From Acidothermaceae bacterium (lineage in GTDB: Bacteria > Actinomycetota > Actinomycetes > Acidothermales > Acidothermaceae): a stretch of 16,706 nucleotides of DNA. A program made the position numbers and the translations under genes. How positions within the stretch are numbered: the first letter of the stretch is position 1; every line of letters begins with the position of its first letter. The notes below the pieces were generated by a model, which saw only the letters and a list, made by a program, of their open reading frames with translations, searched no databases and was not told the origin of the DNA. The stretch spans positions 1-16,706 of the forward strand of contig JAICLV010000043.1 in the NCBI GenBank assembly GCA_025925185.1. The letters are read 5' to 3'. Shown here piece after piece: positions 1 to 7,582 of this stretch.

Positions 1-1008
1 ACCGGCGCGGACCTCGCGAACATGATCAATGAGGCGGCGCTGCTGACCGCGCGCTTCGACCGCAAGCTGATCGACATGGACACCCTCGAGGAGTCCATCG
101 ACCGCGTCATGGCCGGGCCGGAGCGCAAGACCCGGGTGATGTCGGAGAAGGAAAAGAAGATCATCGCCTACCACGAGGGTGGGCACGCACTCGTCGGTCA
201 CGCGCTGCCGAACGCCGACCCGGTGCACAAGGTGACGATCCTGCCGCGCGGCCGCGCGCTCGGGTACACCCTCGCCCTGCCCACCGAAGACAAGTTCCTC
301 GTCACTCGCGCCGAGATGATGGACCAACTGGCGATGCTGCTCGGTGGCCGTACCGCTGAGGAGCTGGTGTTCCACGAGCCGACCACCGGCGCGGCCAACG
401 ACATCGAGAAGGCCACCTCGATCGCCCGCAACATGATCACCCAGTACGGCATGAGCGAGCGGCTCGGCGCCCGCAAGTTCGGTCAGGAGAACGGCGAGGT
501 CTTCCTCGGCCGCGACATGGGCCACCAGCGCGACTACTCCGAGGAGATCGCCTCGTCCATCGATGACGAGGTGCGCCGGCTCATCGAGAGCTCGCACGAC
601 GAGGCCTGGGAGATCCTCGTCGAGTACCGCGACGTCCTCGACAACCTGGTGCTCGAGCTGATGGAGAAGGAGACCCTGCAAAAGGACGAGGTGCTGCGCA
701 TCTTCGCCCGGGTGCAAAAGCGGCCGAGCCGCGGCTCCTACACCGGATACGGCAAACGGCTGCCGAGCGACAAGGCGCCGGTCATGACCCCGCGCGAACT
801 CGCGTTGCTCGCCTCCGGTGACGGCGGCACCGACGTCGTCGGCAGCCCTAGCTCCAACGGCGGGGCCGCCTCCAGCGGCTCCAATGGCTCCAGCGGCTCC
901 AGCGGCTCCAATGGCAATGGCTCCAATGGGGCTGCCGGCGCCGGCGGAGTGTCCGGCGAGCACGCCGGCGAGGGCGGCCACTCCGGCGCGCATCCGTCGT
1001 CCGACTAG
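1..1008 (+). CDS. ftsH: ATP-dependent zinc metalloprotease FtsH (3' part, 5' end outside window)
   Basis: FtsH is a membrane-anchored hexameric AAA+ protease that degrades misassembled membrane proteins and some soluble regulators. The reading frame is open from base 1, giving 335 visible residues. The first visible residues, [18 protein letters not shown], are the end of the AAA+ module (second region of homology). The zinc protease motif HEGGH lies at visible residues 58-62, and the Asp in [11 protein letters not shown] (about residue 134) is the expected third zinc ligand. After the helical protease domain the last ~55 residues form a low-complexity Gly/Ser/Asn/Ala tail ([13 protein letters not shown] and onward), encoded partly by a 9-bp repeat at 871-930. 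The membrane segments and Walker motifs lie upstream of the window. The stop codon TAG ends at 1008, 25 nt before folE, so the two may be co-transcribed. Identification is certain; only completeness is limited by the window edge. Confidence 0.97.
   Translation, partial: TGADLANMINEAALLTARFDRKLIDMDTLEESIDRVMAGPERKTRVMSEKEKKIIAYHEGGHALVGHALPNADPVHKVTILPRGRALGYTLALPTEDKFLVTRAEMMDQLAMLLGGRTAEELVFHEPTTGAANDIEKATSIARNMITQYGMSERLGARKFGQENGEVFLGRDMGHQRDYSEEIASSIDDEVRRLIESSHDEAWEILVEYRDVLDNLVLELMEKETLQKDEVLRIFARVQKRPSRGSYTGYGKRLPSDKAPVMTPRELALLASGDGGTDVVGSPSSNGGAASSGSNGSSGSSGSNGNGSNGAAGAGGVSGEHAGEGGHSGAHPSSD
871..930 (+). repeat. 9-bp-period repeat in ftsH tail
   Basis: Units of TCCAGCGGC and TCCAATGGC alternate from 871 to 915, then AATGGC and TCCAATGGG follow. 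They encode Ser-Ser-Gly and Ser-Asn-Gly triplets in the C-terminal tail of FtsH. The period is a multiple of three, so gain or loss of units keeps the frame. Tails of FtsH are variable in length and usually disordered, so this is likely a tolerated expansion. Confidence 0.8.
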
Positions 1009-1033
1009 CCGCGCGGCGAGCCGGATAGCGACG

Positions 1034-1654
1034 ATGACTAACAACGACACGGACGACACGGACCACACGGACGCCACGGGCGCCGACCCCGTTGATTTCC
1101 CCCGGATCGAGTCCGCAGTTCGGGAGATCCTGCTCGCGATCGGCGAGGACCCCACCCGTGAGGGGTTGCGCGAGACGCCAGCCCGGGTGGCCCGCGCGTA
1201 CGCGGAGCAGTTCGCCGGGCTGCGCCAGCGCCCGGAGGACGTGCTGGCCACCGTTTTCGACGCCAACCACGACGAGATGATCATCGTGCGCGACATCGAG
1301 GTGTTCAGCACCTGCGAGCACCACCTCACGCCCTTTCACGGCGTCGCGCACGTCGGGTACATCCCGAACGCCAAGGGCGAGATCACCGGGTTGTCGAAGC
1401 TGGCCAGGTTGGTCGAGGTCTTCGCCCGGCGGCCGCAGGTGCAGGAGCGGATGACGGCGCAGATCGCCGACGCCCTTGACGAACTGCTCGAGCCGCGCGG
1501 TGTCATCGTCGTCGTCGAGTGCGAGCACCTGTGCATGTCGATGCGCGGGGTGCGCAAGCCGGGCGCGCGCACGGTCACGTCGGCGGTGCGCGGCGCGTTC
1601 CGTGACTCCGACCGCACCCGTGCCGAGGCGCTCGGCCTGATCGCCGGTCGCTAG
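1034..1654 (+). CDS. folE: GTP cyclohydrolase I (FolE)
   Basis: FolE converts GTP to 7,8-dihydroneopterin triphosphate, the first step of tetrahydrofolate synthesis. The protein has 206 residues, a typical length. The zinc and active-site signature [10 protein letters not shown] is at residues 94-103 (C94 and H97 as ligands), and the third zinc ligand is C167 in [26 protein letters not shown] (38-53) is the typical N-terminal family block. I chose the ATG at 1034 because it lies 25 nt after ftsH and precedes a short acidic tail. The open frame extends further upstream, but only as low-complexity Ala/Pro sequence antisense to nothing meaningful and overlapping ftsH in another frame. The N-terminus [14 protein letters not shown] is encoded by a 9-bp repeat and is unlike the conserved core. 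The Shine-Dalgarno sequence is weak. The gene heads the folate cluster folE-(mprF-like)-folP-folB-folK. Confidence 0.96.
   Translation: MTNNDTDDTDHTDATGADPVDFPRIESAVREILLAIGEDPTREGLRETPARVARAYAEQFAGLRQRPEDVLATVFDANHDEMIIVRDIEVFSTCEHHLTPFHGVAHVGYIPNAKGEITGLSKLARLVEVFARRPQVQERMTAQIADALDELLEPRGVIVVVECEHLCMSMRGVRKPGARTVTSAVRGAFRDSDRTRAEALGLIAGR
1046..1081 (+). repeat. 9-bp microrepeat at folE 5' end
   Basis: Four successive 9-bp units run GACACGGAC, GACACGGAC, CACACGGAC and GCCACGGGC. They encode the acidic Asp/Thr-rich N-terminal extension of FolE ([12 protein letters not shown]). They sit just inside the coding sequence, before the conserved enzyme core, where length variation should be tolerated. 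Confidence 0.8.
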
Positions 1655-1686
1655 CGCGAGCCGATGTGGTCAAGGATTCTTCTGCC

Positions 1687-3474
1687 ATGCCACTAGCGCA
1701 CGGACGAGTCACGACCGGCGCCGACACCGCCGTCGACGAGCGACGGTCGCGTCGGCGGTGGGTGCCGTTCGTCGCGAGCCTGATCACCTTGATCCTCGGC
1801 CTGCGCAACATCGCGATGGTGGTGCGTCCGCACCTGTGGGAGCGGGTCAAGGTGATCGACCACGTGCTGCCCGGCACCGTCGACACCGCCTTGATTCATG
1901 GGGTGGCGGCCGCCGCGCTTGTGGTCTCCGGCGGGTTGTTGGTCCTGCTGTCGCACGCGTTGCGACGGCGCAAGCGGCGAGCGTGGCAAGCGGTTCTCGT
2001 CATCTTGGCCATCACCTTTGTACTGCACTTCCTGCATCGGCCCGATCTCGGCGACGCGCCAGCCTGGATTCCCATCGACGGCGCGATGTTCGTCGGCCTG
2101 CTGCTCTTCCGCGACGAGTTCTTCGCGGTCGGCGACCCGCGCACCAGATGGCGCGCGCTCCTCGCCTTTGTCGGTCTCGCCACCGCCAGTTTCGTCATCG
2201 GCTGCCTGCTCATCGAGGTGCGGCGGGGCCAGGTGCTTGGCTCGATGTCTTTCGACCGGGTCGCCCAGCACGTCGGCTACGGCTTGGTCGGGGTGCCGGG
2301 CCCACTGCATTTCAGGGGCGACCGCACCGGCGATCTGATCGCCGCCACCCTGGTCGCGATGGGCGCGTTGACCGCGCTGGTGACCGCGTACCTGGTGTTT
2401 CGACCGGCCGAACCGCGATCGATGCTCGCGTCGTCCGATGAAACGAGAATGCGCGAGCTGCTCGCGGTGCACGGCGAGCGCGACTCCCTCGGCTACTTCG
2501 CGCTACGACGCGACAAGAGCGTGGTGTGGTCGCCGACCGGGAAGGCATGCGTCGCGTACCGCGTGGTGTCCGGCGTGATGCTGGCGAGCGGCGACCCGAT
2601 CGGGGATCCCGAGGCTTGGCCCGGCGCCATCAAGGAATTTATGGCGAAGGCGGAGCGGCACGCGTGGGTTCCTGCGGTGCTCGGCTGCAGCGAGCTCGGC
2701 GGCGAGGTCTGGACCCGAGAGACGCAGATGTCGGCGCTGGAATTCGGCGACGAGGCGGTCGTCGAGGTGGCGGAGTTCAGTCTCGAGGGCCGCACGATGC
2801 GTAACGTCAGGCAGATGGTCAACCGAGTGGACCGAGCTGGCTACACCGTGGAGGTGACGCGAGTGCGCGACCTGTCGCCGACGCAGGCGGCGGCGTATCG
2901 CGAGCACGCGGCGAAGTGGCGTGGCACCGAGACCGAACGTGGCTATTCGATGGCGCTCGGCCGGTTCGGTGACCCCGCCGATGGCGACTGCGTCGGCGTC
3001 GCCGCGATGAAGGACGGCGTGCTGCGCGCGTTCTTACATTTCGTGCCCTGGGGCGACGACGGCCTGTCGCTCGACCTCATGCGCCGCGATCGCGGCGCCG
3101 AGCCCGGCCTGAACGAATTCCTCATCACCGCCGCCCTGCACGCGTGTCCGACGCTGGGCGTGAAGCGGGTGTCGTTGAACTTCGCGGTTTTCCGGTCGGC
3201 CCTGGAGCGCGGCGGAAAGCTCGGCGCCGGGCCGATTTTGCGCGCCTGGCGCGGATTGCTCGTGTTCGCGTCGCGGTGGTTCCAGATCGAGTCGCTGTAC
3301 CGCTTCAACGCGAAGTTCCAGCCAGAGTGGGTGCCGCGGTACATCGTCTATCCCGCCGCGCGCGACCTGCCGCGAATCGCGATCGCAGCGCTCGAGGCCG
3401 AGGCATTCATCGTGTGGCCACACCCGCGCGTCTCGCAGGCGCGCCGGCTGCTTCGACTTGGCCCGGCGGCATGA
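1687..3474 (+). CDS. MprF/LysX-like membrane phosphatidylglycerol lysyltransferase-type protein (DUF2156)
   Basis: The likely role is transfer of an aminoacyl group (lysine in characterised relatives) from tRNA to phosphatidylglycerol at the inner membrane, making the lipid less anionic. The protein has 595 residues from this ATG. About six hydrophobic segments (near residues 26-44, 70-88, 99-115, 128-141, 156-176 and 222-245) precede a soluble DUF2156 (GNAT-like) domain from about 265 to the end. Family blocks visible are GDPIGDPEAW, GRTMRNVRQMVNR, FVPWGDDGLSLDLMRR, VSLNFAVFRSALERGG and FQIESLYRFNAKFQPEW. Together these match the N-terminal half of mycobacterial LysX; the lysyl-tRNA synthetase half is absent here, and lysS is a separate gene at 13184. 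ATG 1687 has AAGGA 10 nt upstream. A GTG at 1666 would add seven residues (MVKDSSA) but has no clear ribosome site. The stop overlaps the folP start (ATGA). Lysine specificity is inferred, not shown. Confidence 0.88.
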   Translation: MPLAHGRVTTGADTAVDERRSRRRWVPFVASLITLILGLRNIAMVVRPHLWERVKVIDHVLPGTVDTALIHGVAAAALVVSGGLLVLLSHALRRRKRRAWQAVLVILAITFVLHFLHRPDLGDAPAWIPIDGAMFVGLLLFRDEFFAVGDPRTRWRALLAFVGLATASFVIGCLLIEVRRGQVLGSMSFDRVAQHVGYGLVGVPGPLHFRGDRTGDLIAATLVAMGALTALVTAYLVFRPAEPRSMLASSDETRMRELLAVHGERDSLGYFALRRDKSVVWSPTGKACVAYRVVSGVMLASGDPIGDPEAWPGAIKEFMAKAERHAWVPAVLGCSELGGEVWTRETQMSALEFGDEAVVEVAEFSLEGRTMRNVRQMVNRVDRAGYTVEVTRVRDLSPTQAAAYREHAAKWRGTETERGYSMALGRFGDPADGDCVGVAAMKDGVLRAFLHFVPWGDDGLSLDLMRRDRGAEPGLNEFLITAALHACPTLGVKRVSLNFAVFRSALERGGKLGAGPILRAWRGLLVFASRWFQIESLYRFNAKFQPEWVPRYIVYPAARDLPRIAIAALEAEAFIVWPHPRVSQARRLLRLGPAA

Positions 3475-4328
3475 CGGGCGCCGAATTCCCTTACGTCGTC
3501 GGCTTTCCCGACCTTGGCCGCTGCCGAGTAATGGGGGTCTTGAACGTCACCCCCGACTCGTTCTCCGACGGCGGCCGCTACTTCGACCAAACACGCGCGA
3601 TCGAGCACGGGCTCGGCCTGTTCGCGGCCGGCGTCGACATCGTCGACGTCGGAGGCGAGTCGACGCGGCCCGGCGCGTCACGGGTCGATCCCACCGAGGA
3701 GCTGCGGCGAGTGCTCCCCGTCGTCACGGCGTTGTCGCGCGAGGGCGCGGTCAGTATCGACACGATGAACAGCGAGGTGGCCCGTCGCGCGGTCGACGCG
3801 GGAGCCGTGCTGGTCAACGACGTCAGCGGTGGCCTCGCCGACCCCAAGACTGCGTCGTTCGTGGCCTCCGCCGGTGTCGCCTACGTCGTCATGCACTGGC
3901 GCGGCCACAGCGTCGACATGCAAGCCAGAGCGCAATACTCGGACGTCGTCACCGACGTGCGCCGCGAACTGTCAGCGCGCATCGACGCTGTTGTCGCAGA
4001 CGGTGTCTCGCTTTCCCAAATCGTGCTCGATCCCGGCATCGGCTTCGCCAAGAAGCCGGGCGCCGGACACAACTGGGCGCTGCTCAAGCACATCGACGCG
4101 ATCGCGTCACTCGGGCGCCCGGTGCTGGTCGGCGCGTCACGCAAGGCGTTCCTCGGCCATCTGCTGGCGACGGACGACGCGCCGCGACCACCCGACGAGC
4201 GCGATCACGCGAGCGCCGCCGTGACCGCGTTGGTCGCGGCTGCGGGCGCTTGGTGTGTGCGGGTGCATGCGCCGGCGCCCGACGTCGACGCGGTGCGGGT
4301 CGCCGCCCGTTGGAGGTCACAGCCATGA
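3471..4328 (+). CDS. folP: Dihydropteroate synthase (FolP)
   Basis: FolP condenses 6-hydroxymethyl-7,8-dihydropterin diphosphate with p-aminobenzoate to give 7,8-dihydropteroate, and it is the sulfonamide target. The protein has 285 residues. Signature blocks in order are MGVLNVTPDSFSDGG (21-35), VGGESTRPGA (60-69), SIDTM (95-99), NDVSGG (116-121), DPGIGFAK (187-194), GASRK (221-225) and a C-terminal RVH. All pterin and phosphate-binding motifs look intact. The ATG at 3471 overlaps the stop of the preceding DUF2156 gene by 4 nt (ATGA), and the stop at 4326-4328 overlaps folB in the same way, so translational coupling on both sides is likely. Sequence resemblance is to the main catalytic FolP1 of actinobacteria rather than to the divergent FolP2 paralogue, judged from recall of the Mycobacterium tuberculosis proteins. 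Confidence 0.96.
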   Translation: MTGAEFPYVVGFPDLGRCRVMGVLNVTPDSFSDGGRYFDQTRAIEHGLGLFAAGVDIVDVGGESTRPGASRVDPTEELRRVLPVVTALSREGAVSIDTMNSEVARRAVDAGAVLVNDVSGGLADPKTASFVASAGVAYVVMHWRGHSVDMQARAQYSDVVTDVRRELSARIDAVVADGVSLSQIVLDPGIGFAKKPGAGHNWALLKHIDAIASLGRPVLVGASRKAFLGHLLATDDAPRPPDERDHASAAVTALVAAAGAWCVRVHAPAPDVDAVRVAARWRSQP

Positions 4329-4708
4329 CCCAACCGATGCCGGACCGCGTCTCGCTGCGCGGCCTCAAGGTCTGGGGATACCACGGCGTCTTCGACCATG
4401 AACGCGCTGACGGCCAGGATTTCCTCGTCGACGTCGTCCTTTGTTTCGACACCCGGGCCGCGGCGCACTCTGACGACCTCACCGACACGGTTAACTACGC
4501 GGCTGTCGCGCAGTCAGTCACGTCGATCGTCGGGGGAGAGCCGGTCAATCTGATTGAGACGTTGGCCGCGCGAATCGCCGAAGCCTGCCTAGCCGACCCG
4601 CGCGTCGAGAGCGTAGAGGTCAGCGTGCACAAGCCGCACGCTCCGATACCGCTGCCGTTCGACGACGTCGTGGTCAGCATCCGCCGGACGAGAGAGGAGT
4701 CGGCGTGA
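4325..4708 (+). CDS. folB: Dihydroneopterin aldolase (FolB)
   Basis: FolB cleaves 7,8-dihydroneopterin to 6-hydroxymethyl-7,8-dihydropterin and glycolaldehyde, and many homologues also epimerise the substrate. The protein has 127 residues, the normal size for this octameric T-fold enzyme. GYHGVFDHERADGQ (18-31) carries the conserved Glu, VNYAAV is at 56-61, LIETLAARIA at 76-85, and VHKPHAP at 101-107 supplies the catalytic Lys (K103). It starts at an ATG overlapping the folP stop and ends in a TGA overlapping the folK GTG start. It catalyses the step between FolE-derived dihydroneopterin and FolK, in cluster order. Confidence 0.95.
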   Translation: MTQPMPDRVSLRGLKVWGYHGVFDHERADGQDFLVDVVLCFDTRAAAHSDDLTDTVNYAAVAQSVTSIVGGEPVNLIETLAARIAEACLADPRVESVEVSVHKPHAPIPLPFDDVVVSIRRTREESA

Positions 4709-5208
4709 GCCGCGCGGTGCTCGCGCTCGGCGCCAACCTCGGCGACCGGGTCGAGGCTTTGCAGTTGGCGGTCGACGCCCTCGCTGGCGCGGGGAGCGTG
4801 CTTGCCGTGTCTGGCGTTTACCAGACCGCGCCGGTCGGCGGCCCTGAGCAGCCGGATTACTTCAACGCGGTGGTCGTCCTTGAGACGCCGCTGTCGCCGC
4901 AGGCGCTGCTCGACCTCGCACACGACGTTGAGAACGCGGCTGGCCGGGTGCGGCTGGAGCGCTGGGGTCCGCGCACGCTCGACGTCGACATCATCGGCTA
5001 CGACGACATCGTCAGCTCCGACCCGGAACTCACGCTGCCGCATCCGCGCGCGCACGAGCGCGGATTCGTGCTGGCCCCATGGGTCGAGGTCTCGCCAGAC
5101 GCGACGCTTCCCGGTCACGGGCGGATCGCCGACCTGCTCGATACGGTCGAGCGATCCGGCGTGCGCCGGATGGACGACGTGGCGCTGGCGTTGCCGGAGG
5201 TGAGTTGA
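4705..5208 (+). CDS. folK: 6-hydroxymethyl-7,8-dihydropterin pyrophosphokinase (FolK)
   Basis: FolK transfers pyrophosphate from ATP to 6-hydroxymethyl-7,8-dihydropterin, giving the FolP substrate. The protein has 167 residues. ALGANLGDR (7-15) is the N-terminal family block, YQTAPVGGPEQPDYFNAV (39-56) forms the substrate loop, and RWGPRTLDVDIIGYD (86-100) is the diagnostic HPPK signature with the Mg-binding Asp pair. LPHPRAHERGFVLAPW (111-126) completes the family pattern. The start is a GTG inside the last codons of folB (GTGA overlap), which fits the conserved N-terminus MSRAVLALGANLGD. The TGA shares its last base with the next ATG. Confidence 0.95.
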   Translation: MSRAVLALGANLGDRVEALQLAVDALAGAGSVLAVSGVYQTAPVGGPEQPDYFNAVVVLETPLSPQALLDLAHDVENAAGRVRLERWGPRTLDVDIIGYDDIVSSDPELTLPHPRAHERGFVLAPWVEVSPDATLPGHGRIADLLDTVERSGVRRMDDVALALPEVS

Positions 5209-5669
5209 TGCGGCCAACTCGCTGGACGGTCTTGCTCGCGATCGGCTTGCTGGCAGGGATCGTCAGCTGGCTCGTCGTCTCGCGTGAGTACGACTCGTGG
5301 CCGGCGCTGCCCATCGCGGGTCCGTTGACGCTGGCCATCCTCGCGATCGCCGAGTTGCTGTTCGCCTTCTCCGTTCGCAATCGGCTGCGCAACACGCACC
5401 TGCCGGCGCGTCGTCCGCTCGACCCGCTGTTTTTCGCGCGGCTGGCCGTGTTGGCGAAGGCGAGCAGCCACGCCGCCGCCGTCGTCGGCGGCTTGTACGC
5501 CGGCTTCTTGGTGTACACCTTGCAGCATCTCGGAAAGCCGCGGATCAACGCCGACAGCCGCGCGAGCGCGATCAGCCTCGCCGCGGCCGTCGCGCTCATG
5601 GCCGCGGCGTTGTTTCTCGAGCACTGCTGCCGAGTGCCGAAGCCGCCGGACGACGACCGAAGGCGCTGA
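5208..5669 (+). CDS. DUF3180 family membrane protein
   Basis: This is a 153-residue integral membrane protein with four predicted hydrophobic helices (about residues 6-24, 33-52, 80-104 and 119-140). A basic loop, RNRLRNTHLPARRP, follows the second helix and a charged tail, RVPKPPDDDRRR, ends the protein. Position directly after folK and the length match the DUF3180 protein of actinobacterial folate clusters (Rv3605c in Mycobacterium tuberculosis). The ATG at 5208 uses the last base of the folK stop (TGATG) and has GGAGG 7 nt upstream. The protein is conserved in synteny but has no established function, and I do not assign one. Confidence 0.85.
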   Translation: MRPTRWTVLLAIGLLAGIVSWLVVSREYDSWPALPIAGPLTLAILAIAELLFAFSVRNRLRNTHLPARRPLDPLFFARLAVLAKASSHAAAVVGGLYAGFLVYTLQHLGKPRINADSRASAISLAAAVALMAAALFLEHCCRVPKPPDDDRRR

Positions 5670-6172
5670 TGAACGCGAACGAGATGGAGCAGGCATTCGC
5701 GCCGTTGACGAGCGAGTGGGCGAGGGTGTCGCCGCACCTTCGGTCGATGCGGCGCTCGATCGCGTTCGGCGCGTGCGTGTTGCTGCTCTTGGCCGCGTTG
5801 ATCGCGGCGGTTGCGAGCGGCGTGTGGCTCGTGGTCGTGATCGGCGCGGTCGTGTCGGGGGTCGCCCTGGTGTTCGCGCTTGGAGTCATCGATCGCAACT
5901 ACCGGTCGTGGGGATACGCGGAGCGCGACGAGGATTTGCTTGTCACCCGCGGCGTGCTGTTTCGCCGGCTCGTCGTCGTGCCGTACGGCCGCATGCAGAT
6001 GGTCGACGTGACCGCCGGGCCGGTGGAGCGTCGCTTCGGCATCGCGACCCTGCGACTGCACACGGCGTCGGCCGGAACCGACGCGAGCATCCGCGGGTTG
6101 CCGCCCGACGAGGCCGCTCGGTTGCGTGACCGGCTGGCCGCGCTCGGCGAAGCCCGTTCGGCCGGGCTGTAG
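5669..6172 (+). CDS. PH domain-containing membrane protein (DUF304/YdbS-like)
   Basis: This is a 167-residue protein. After a short N-terminal cytoplasmic segment, two hydrophobic helices (about 29-50 and 52-72) lead to a bacterial PH-type domain from about 80 to 160, with the typical blocks DLLVTRGVLFRRLVVVPYGRMQMVDV, GPVERRFGIATLRLHT and ASIRGLPPDEAARLRDRL (each a part of the DUF304/bPH_2 pattern). Such proteins are usually encoded as a pair with a larger multi-PH protein, as seen here with the next gene. The function of the family is poorly known; a role at the membrane or in stress and envelope homeostasis is only a suggestion. The start overlaps the preceding stop (TGATG), so translation is probably coupled to the DUF3180 gene. 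Confidence 0.85.
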   Translation: MNANEMEQAFAPLTSEWARVSPHLRSMRRSIAFGACVLLLLAALIAAVASGVWLVVVIGAVVSGVALVFALGVIDRNYRSWGYAERDEDLLVTRGVLFRRLVVVPYGRMQMVDVTAGPVERRFGIATLRLHTASAGTDASIRGLPPDEAARLRDRLAALGEARSAGL

Positions 6173-6184
6173 GCGGCTCGTTCG

Positions 6185-7534
6185 ATGCCCGCAGCGGAGG
6201 TTTCTCGAGAGGGACGCACGCATCCGGCAAGCGCTTTGGTGAAGGCCGGCCGGATCGTGGTCGGCCTGATCGGCGTCGCGGTCGTGAACCTGCGCGGCAC
6301 AGAGCAAGCCGGTCGGTGGCTGCCGCTGATCGGTATCGCCCTTGCGGTGCTCGTGGCGGCGGCGGCGTACGTGTCGTGGCTGTTCACCAGTTACCGGATC
6401 GCCGACGGCGACGTGCGGGTCAACAGCGGTGTCTTCGTCAAGCGCGTGCGCCGGGTGCGAATCGACCGCCTGCAAGCAGTCGACGTCGTCCAACCGCTTT
6501 TCGCCCGCATGCTGGGCCTGGCCGAACTCAAGCTCGACATGGCGGGTGGGGCGGAGGGCCGTGTCGCTATCGCGTATCTGCCGCTTGACGACGCGCAGGC
6601 GCTGCGCGCCTCGCTGCTGGCGATGGCGGCGGGGCTCGACCACCGCACGCCGGAGGCGCCGGAACGCCCGCTGGTGCGCTGCTCGACCGGCGCCGTCGTG
6701 GGCGGCGCCTTGATGTCGACCGCGGCCCTGATCGCGTTTGGCTGGATCGCGGTCGTGCTCGTCATTGCCTTCGTCAGCGGCTCTCTTGGCATCATCGGCG
6801 CCGCGTTGCCAGGTGTCGTGGGCGTCGTGGCGCCGTTGTGGCAGACAATCCAGTCGCACGCGAACTTCACGGTCGCCGCCTCGCCCGACGGCTTGCGCTT
6901 GCGCCACGGATTGCTCGAGACCCGCTCGCAAACCGTGCCGCCCGGCCGGGTCCAGGCGGTGCGCGTCGTCCAGCCGCTGCTGTGGCGGTTGTTCGGCTGG
7001 GTGCGGATCGAGGCGAACGTCGCCGGTTACGCGGGTCGGCGGGCGGACGAGGGCCACCACCACAACTCCACGCTGTTGCCGGTCGGAAGCCGCGCGCAAG
7101 CCGATCTCGTCATGCGCCGGGTGCTGCCGGGCGTCGACACTGCGGACGTCGACATGATTCGCGTCCCGTCGCGCGCGCGGTGGCGTTCTCCCTTGCGATG
7201 GTGGACGTTTCGCGCTGGGTCGAACGAGCAGGTGTTCGCCGTCCGCAGCGGTGTTTTGACGTCGGTGTACGCGGTGATGCGACACGAGAAGATCCAAAGC
7301 GTCGCGCTGTCGGTCGGGCCGCTGCAGCGGCTACTGCGCTTGGCGACCGTGCACGTGCACTCGACGCACGGCCCGGTCGACGTGGTGGCACCGGATCGCG
7401 ATATCGCCGAAGCGCGGCGGATCCTCGACGTCGAGGCGACGCTGGCCCGCCAAGGCCGAGCCCACGCCGACCACGATCGCTGGATGTCGCCGCCGTTGCA
7501 GCCTTCTTCGGGCCCCGGACGCGATGGCCGGTAG
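6185..7534 (+). CDS. Multi-PH-domain membrane protein (DUF304/YdbT-like)
   Basis: This is a 449-residue membrane protein with three bacterial PH-type repeats. Repeat 1 is at about 66-145 (TSYRIADGDVRVNSG ... RIDRLQAVDVVQPLFARMLGLAELKLDMAG), repeat 2 at about 235-320 (ASPDGLRLRHGLLETRSQTV ... RVQAVRVVQPLLWRLFGWVRIEANVAG) and repeat 3 at about 350-425 (QVFAVRSGVLTSVYAVMRHEKIQSVALSVGPLQRLL). Hydrophobic helices lie around 20-36 and 45-66, and again between repeats 1 and 2 (about 170-220). The motif R-x-Q-A/S-V-x-x-x-Q-P/G-L is repeated in all three. It begins 12 nt after the shorter PH gene, the only non-overlapping junction in this stretch upstream of 7534. The ribosome site at the ATG is weak. 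Length and pairing match the YdbS/YdbT arrangement of Bacillus. The specific function is unknown. Confidence 0.82.
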   Translation: MPAAEVSREGRTHPASALVKAGRIVVGLIGVAVVNLRGTEQAGRWLPLIGIALAVLVAAAAYVSWLFTSYRIADGDVRVNSGVFVKRVRRVRIDRLQAVDVVQPLFARMLGLAELKLDMAGGAEGRVAIAYLPLDDAQALRASLLAMAAGLDHRTPEAPERPLVRCSTGAVVGGALMSTAALIAFGWIAVVLVIAFVSGSLGIIGAALPGVVGVVAPLWQTIQSHANFTVAASPDGLRLRHGLLETRSQTVPPGRVQAVRVVQPLLWRLFGWVRIEANVAGYAGRRADEGHHHNSTLLPVGSRAQADLVMRRVLPGVDTADVDMIRVPSRARWRSPLRWWTFRAGSNEQVFAVRSGVLTSVYAVMRHEKIQSVALSVGPLQRLLRLATVHVHSTHGPVDVVAPDRDIAEARRILDVEATLARQGRAHADHDRWMSPPLQPSSGPGRDGR

Positions 7535-7582
7535 GCTCGACGGCGTCCGGTACCCCGACAAGGACTGGAACGAAAGCCCACC

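Noticed and set aside
818..1033. An upstream in-frame extension of folE by 72 codons
   Set aside because: It would overlap the end of ftsH by nearly 200 nt, is Ala/Pro-rich low complexity, and the enzyme core begins well after the ATG at 1034.
5030..7297. A 755-codon minus-strand open frame antisense to folK, DUF3180 and both PH genes
   Set aside because: Long antisense frames are expected in high-GC coding DNA. The product is His/Arg/Asp-rich with no motif, whereas the + strand frames have conserved domains and coupled starts.
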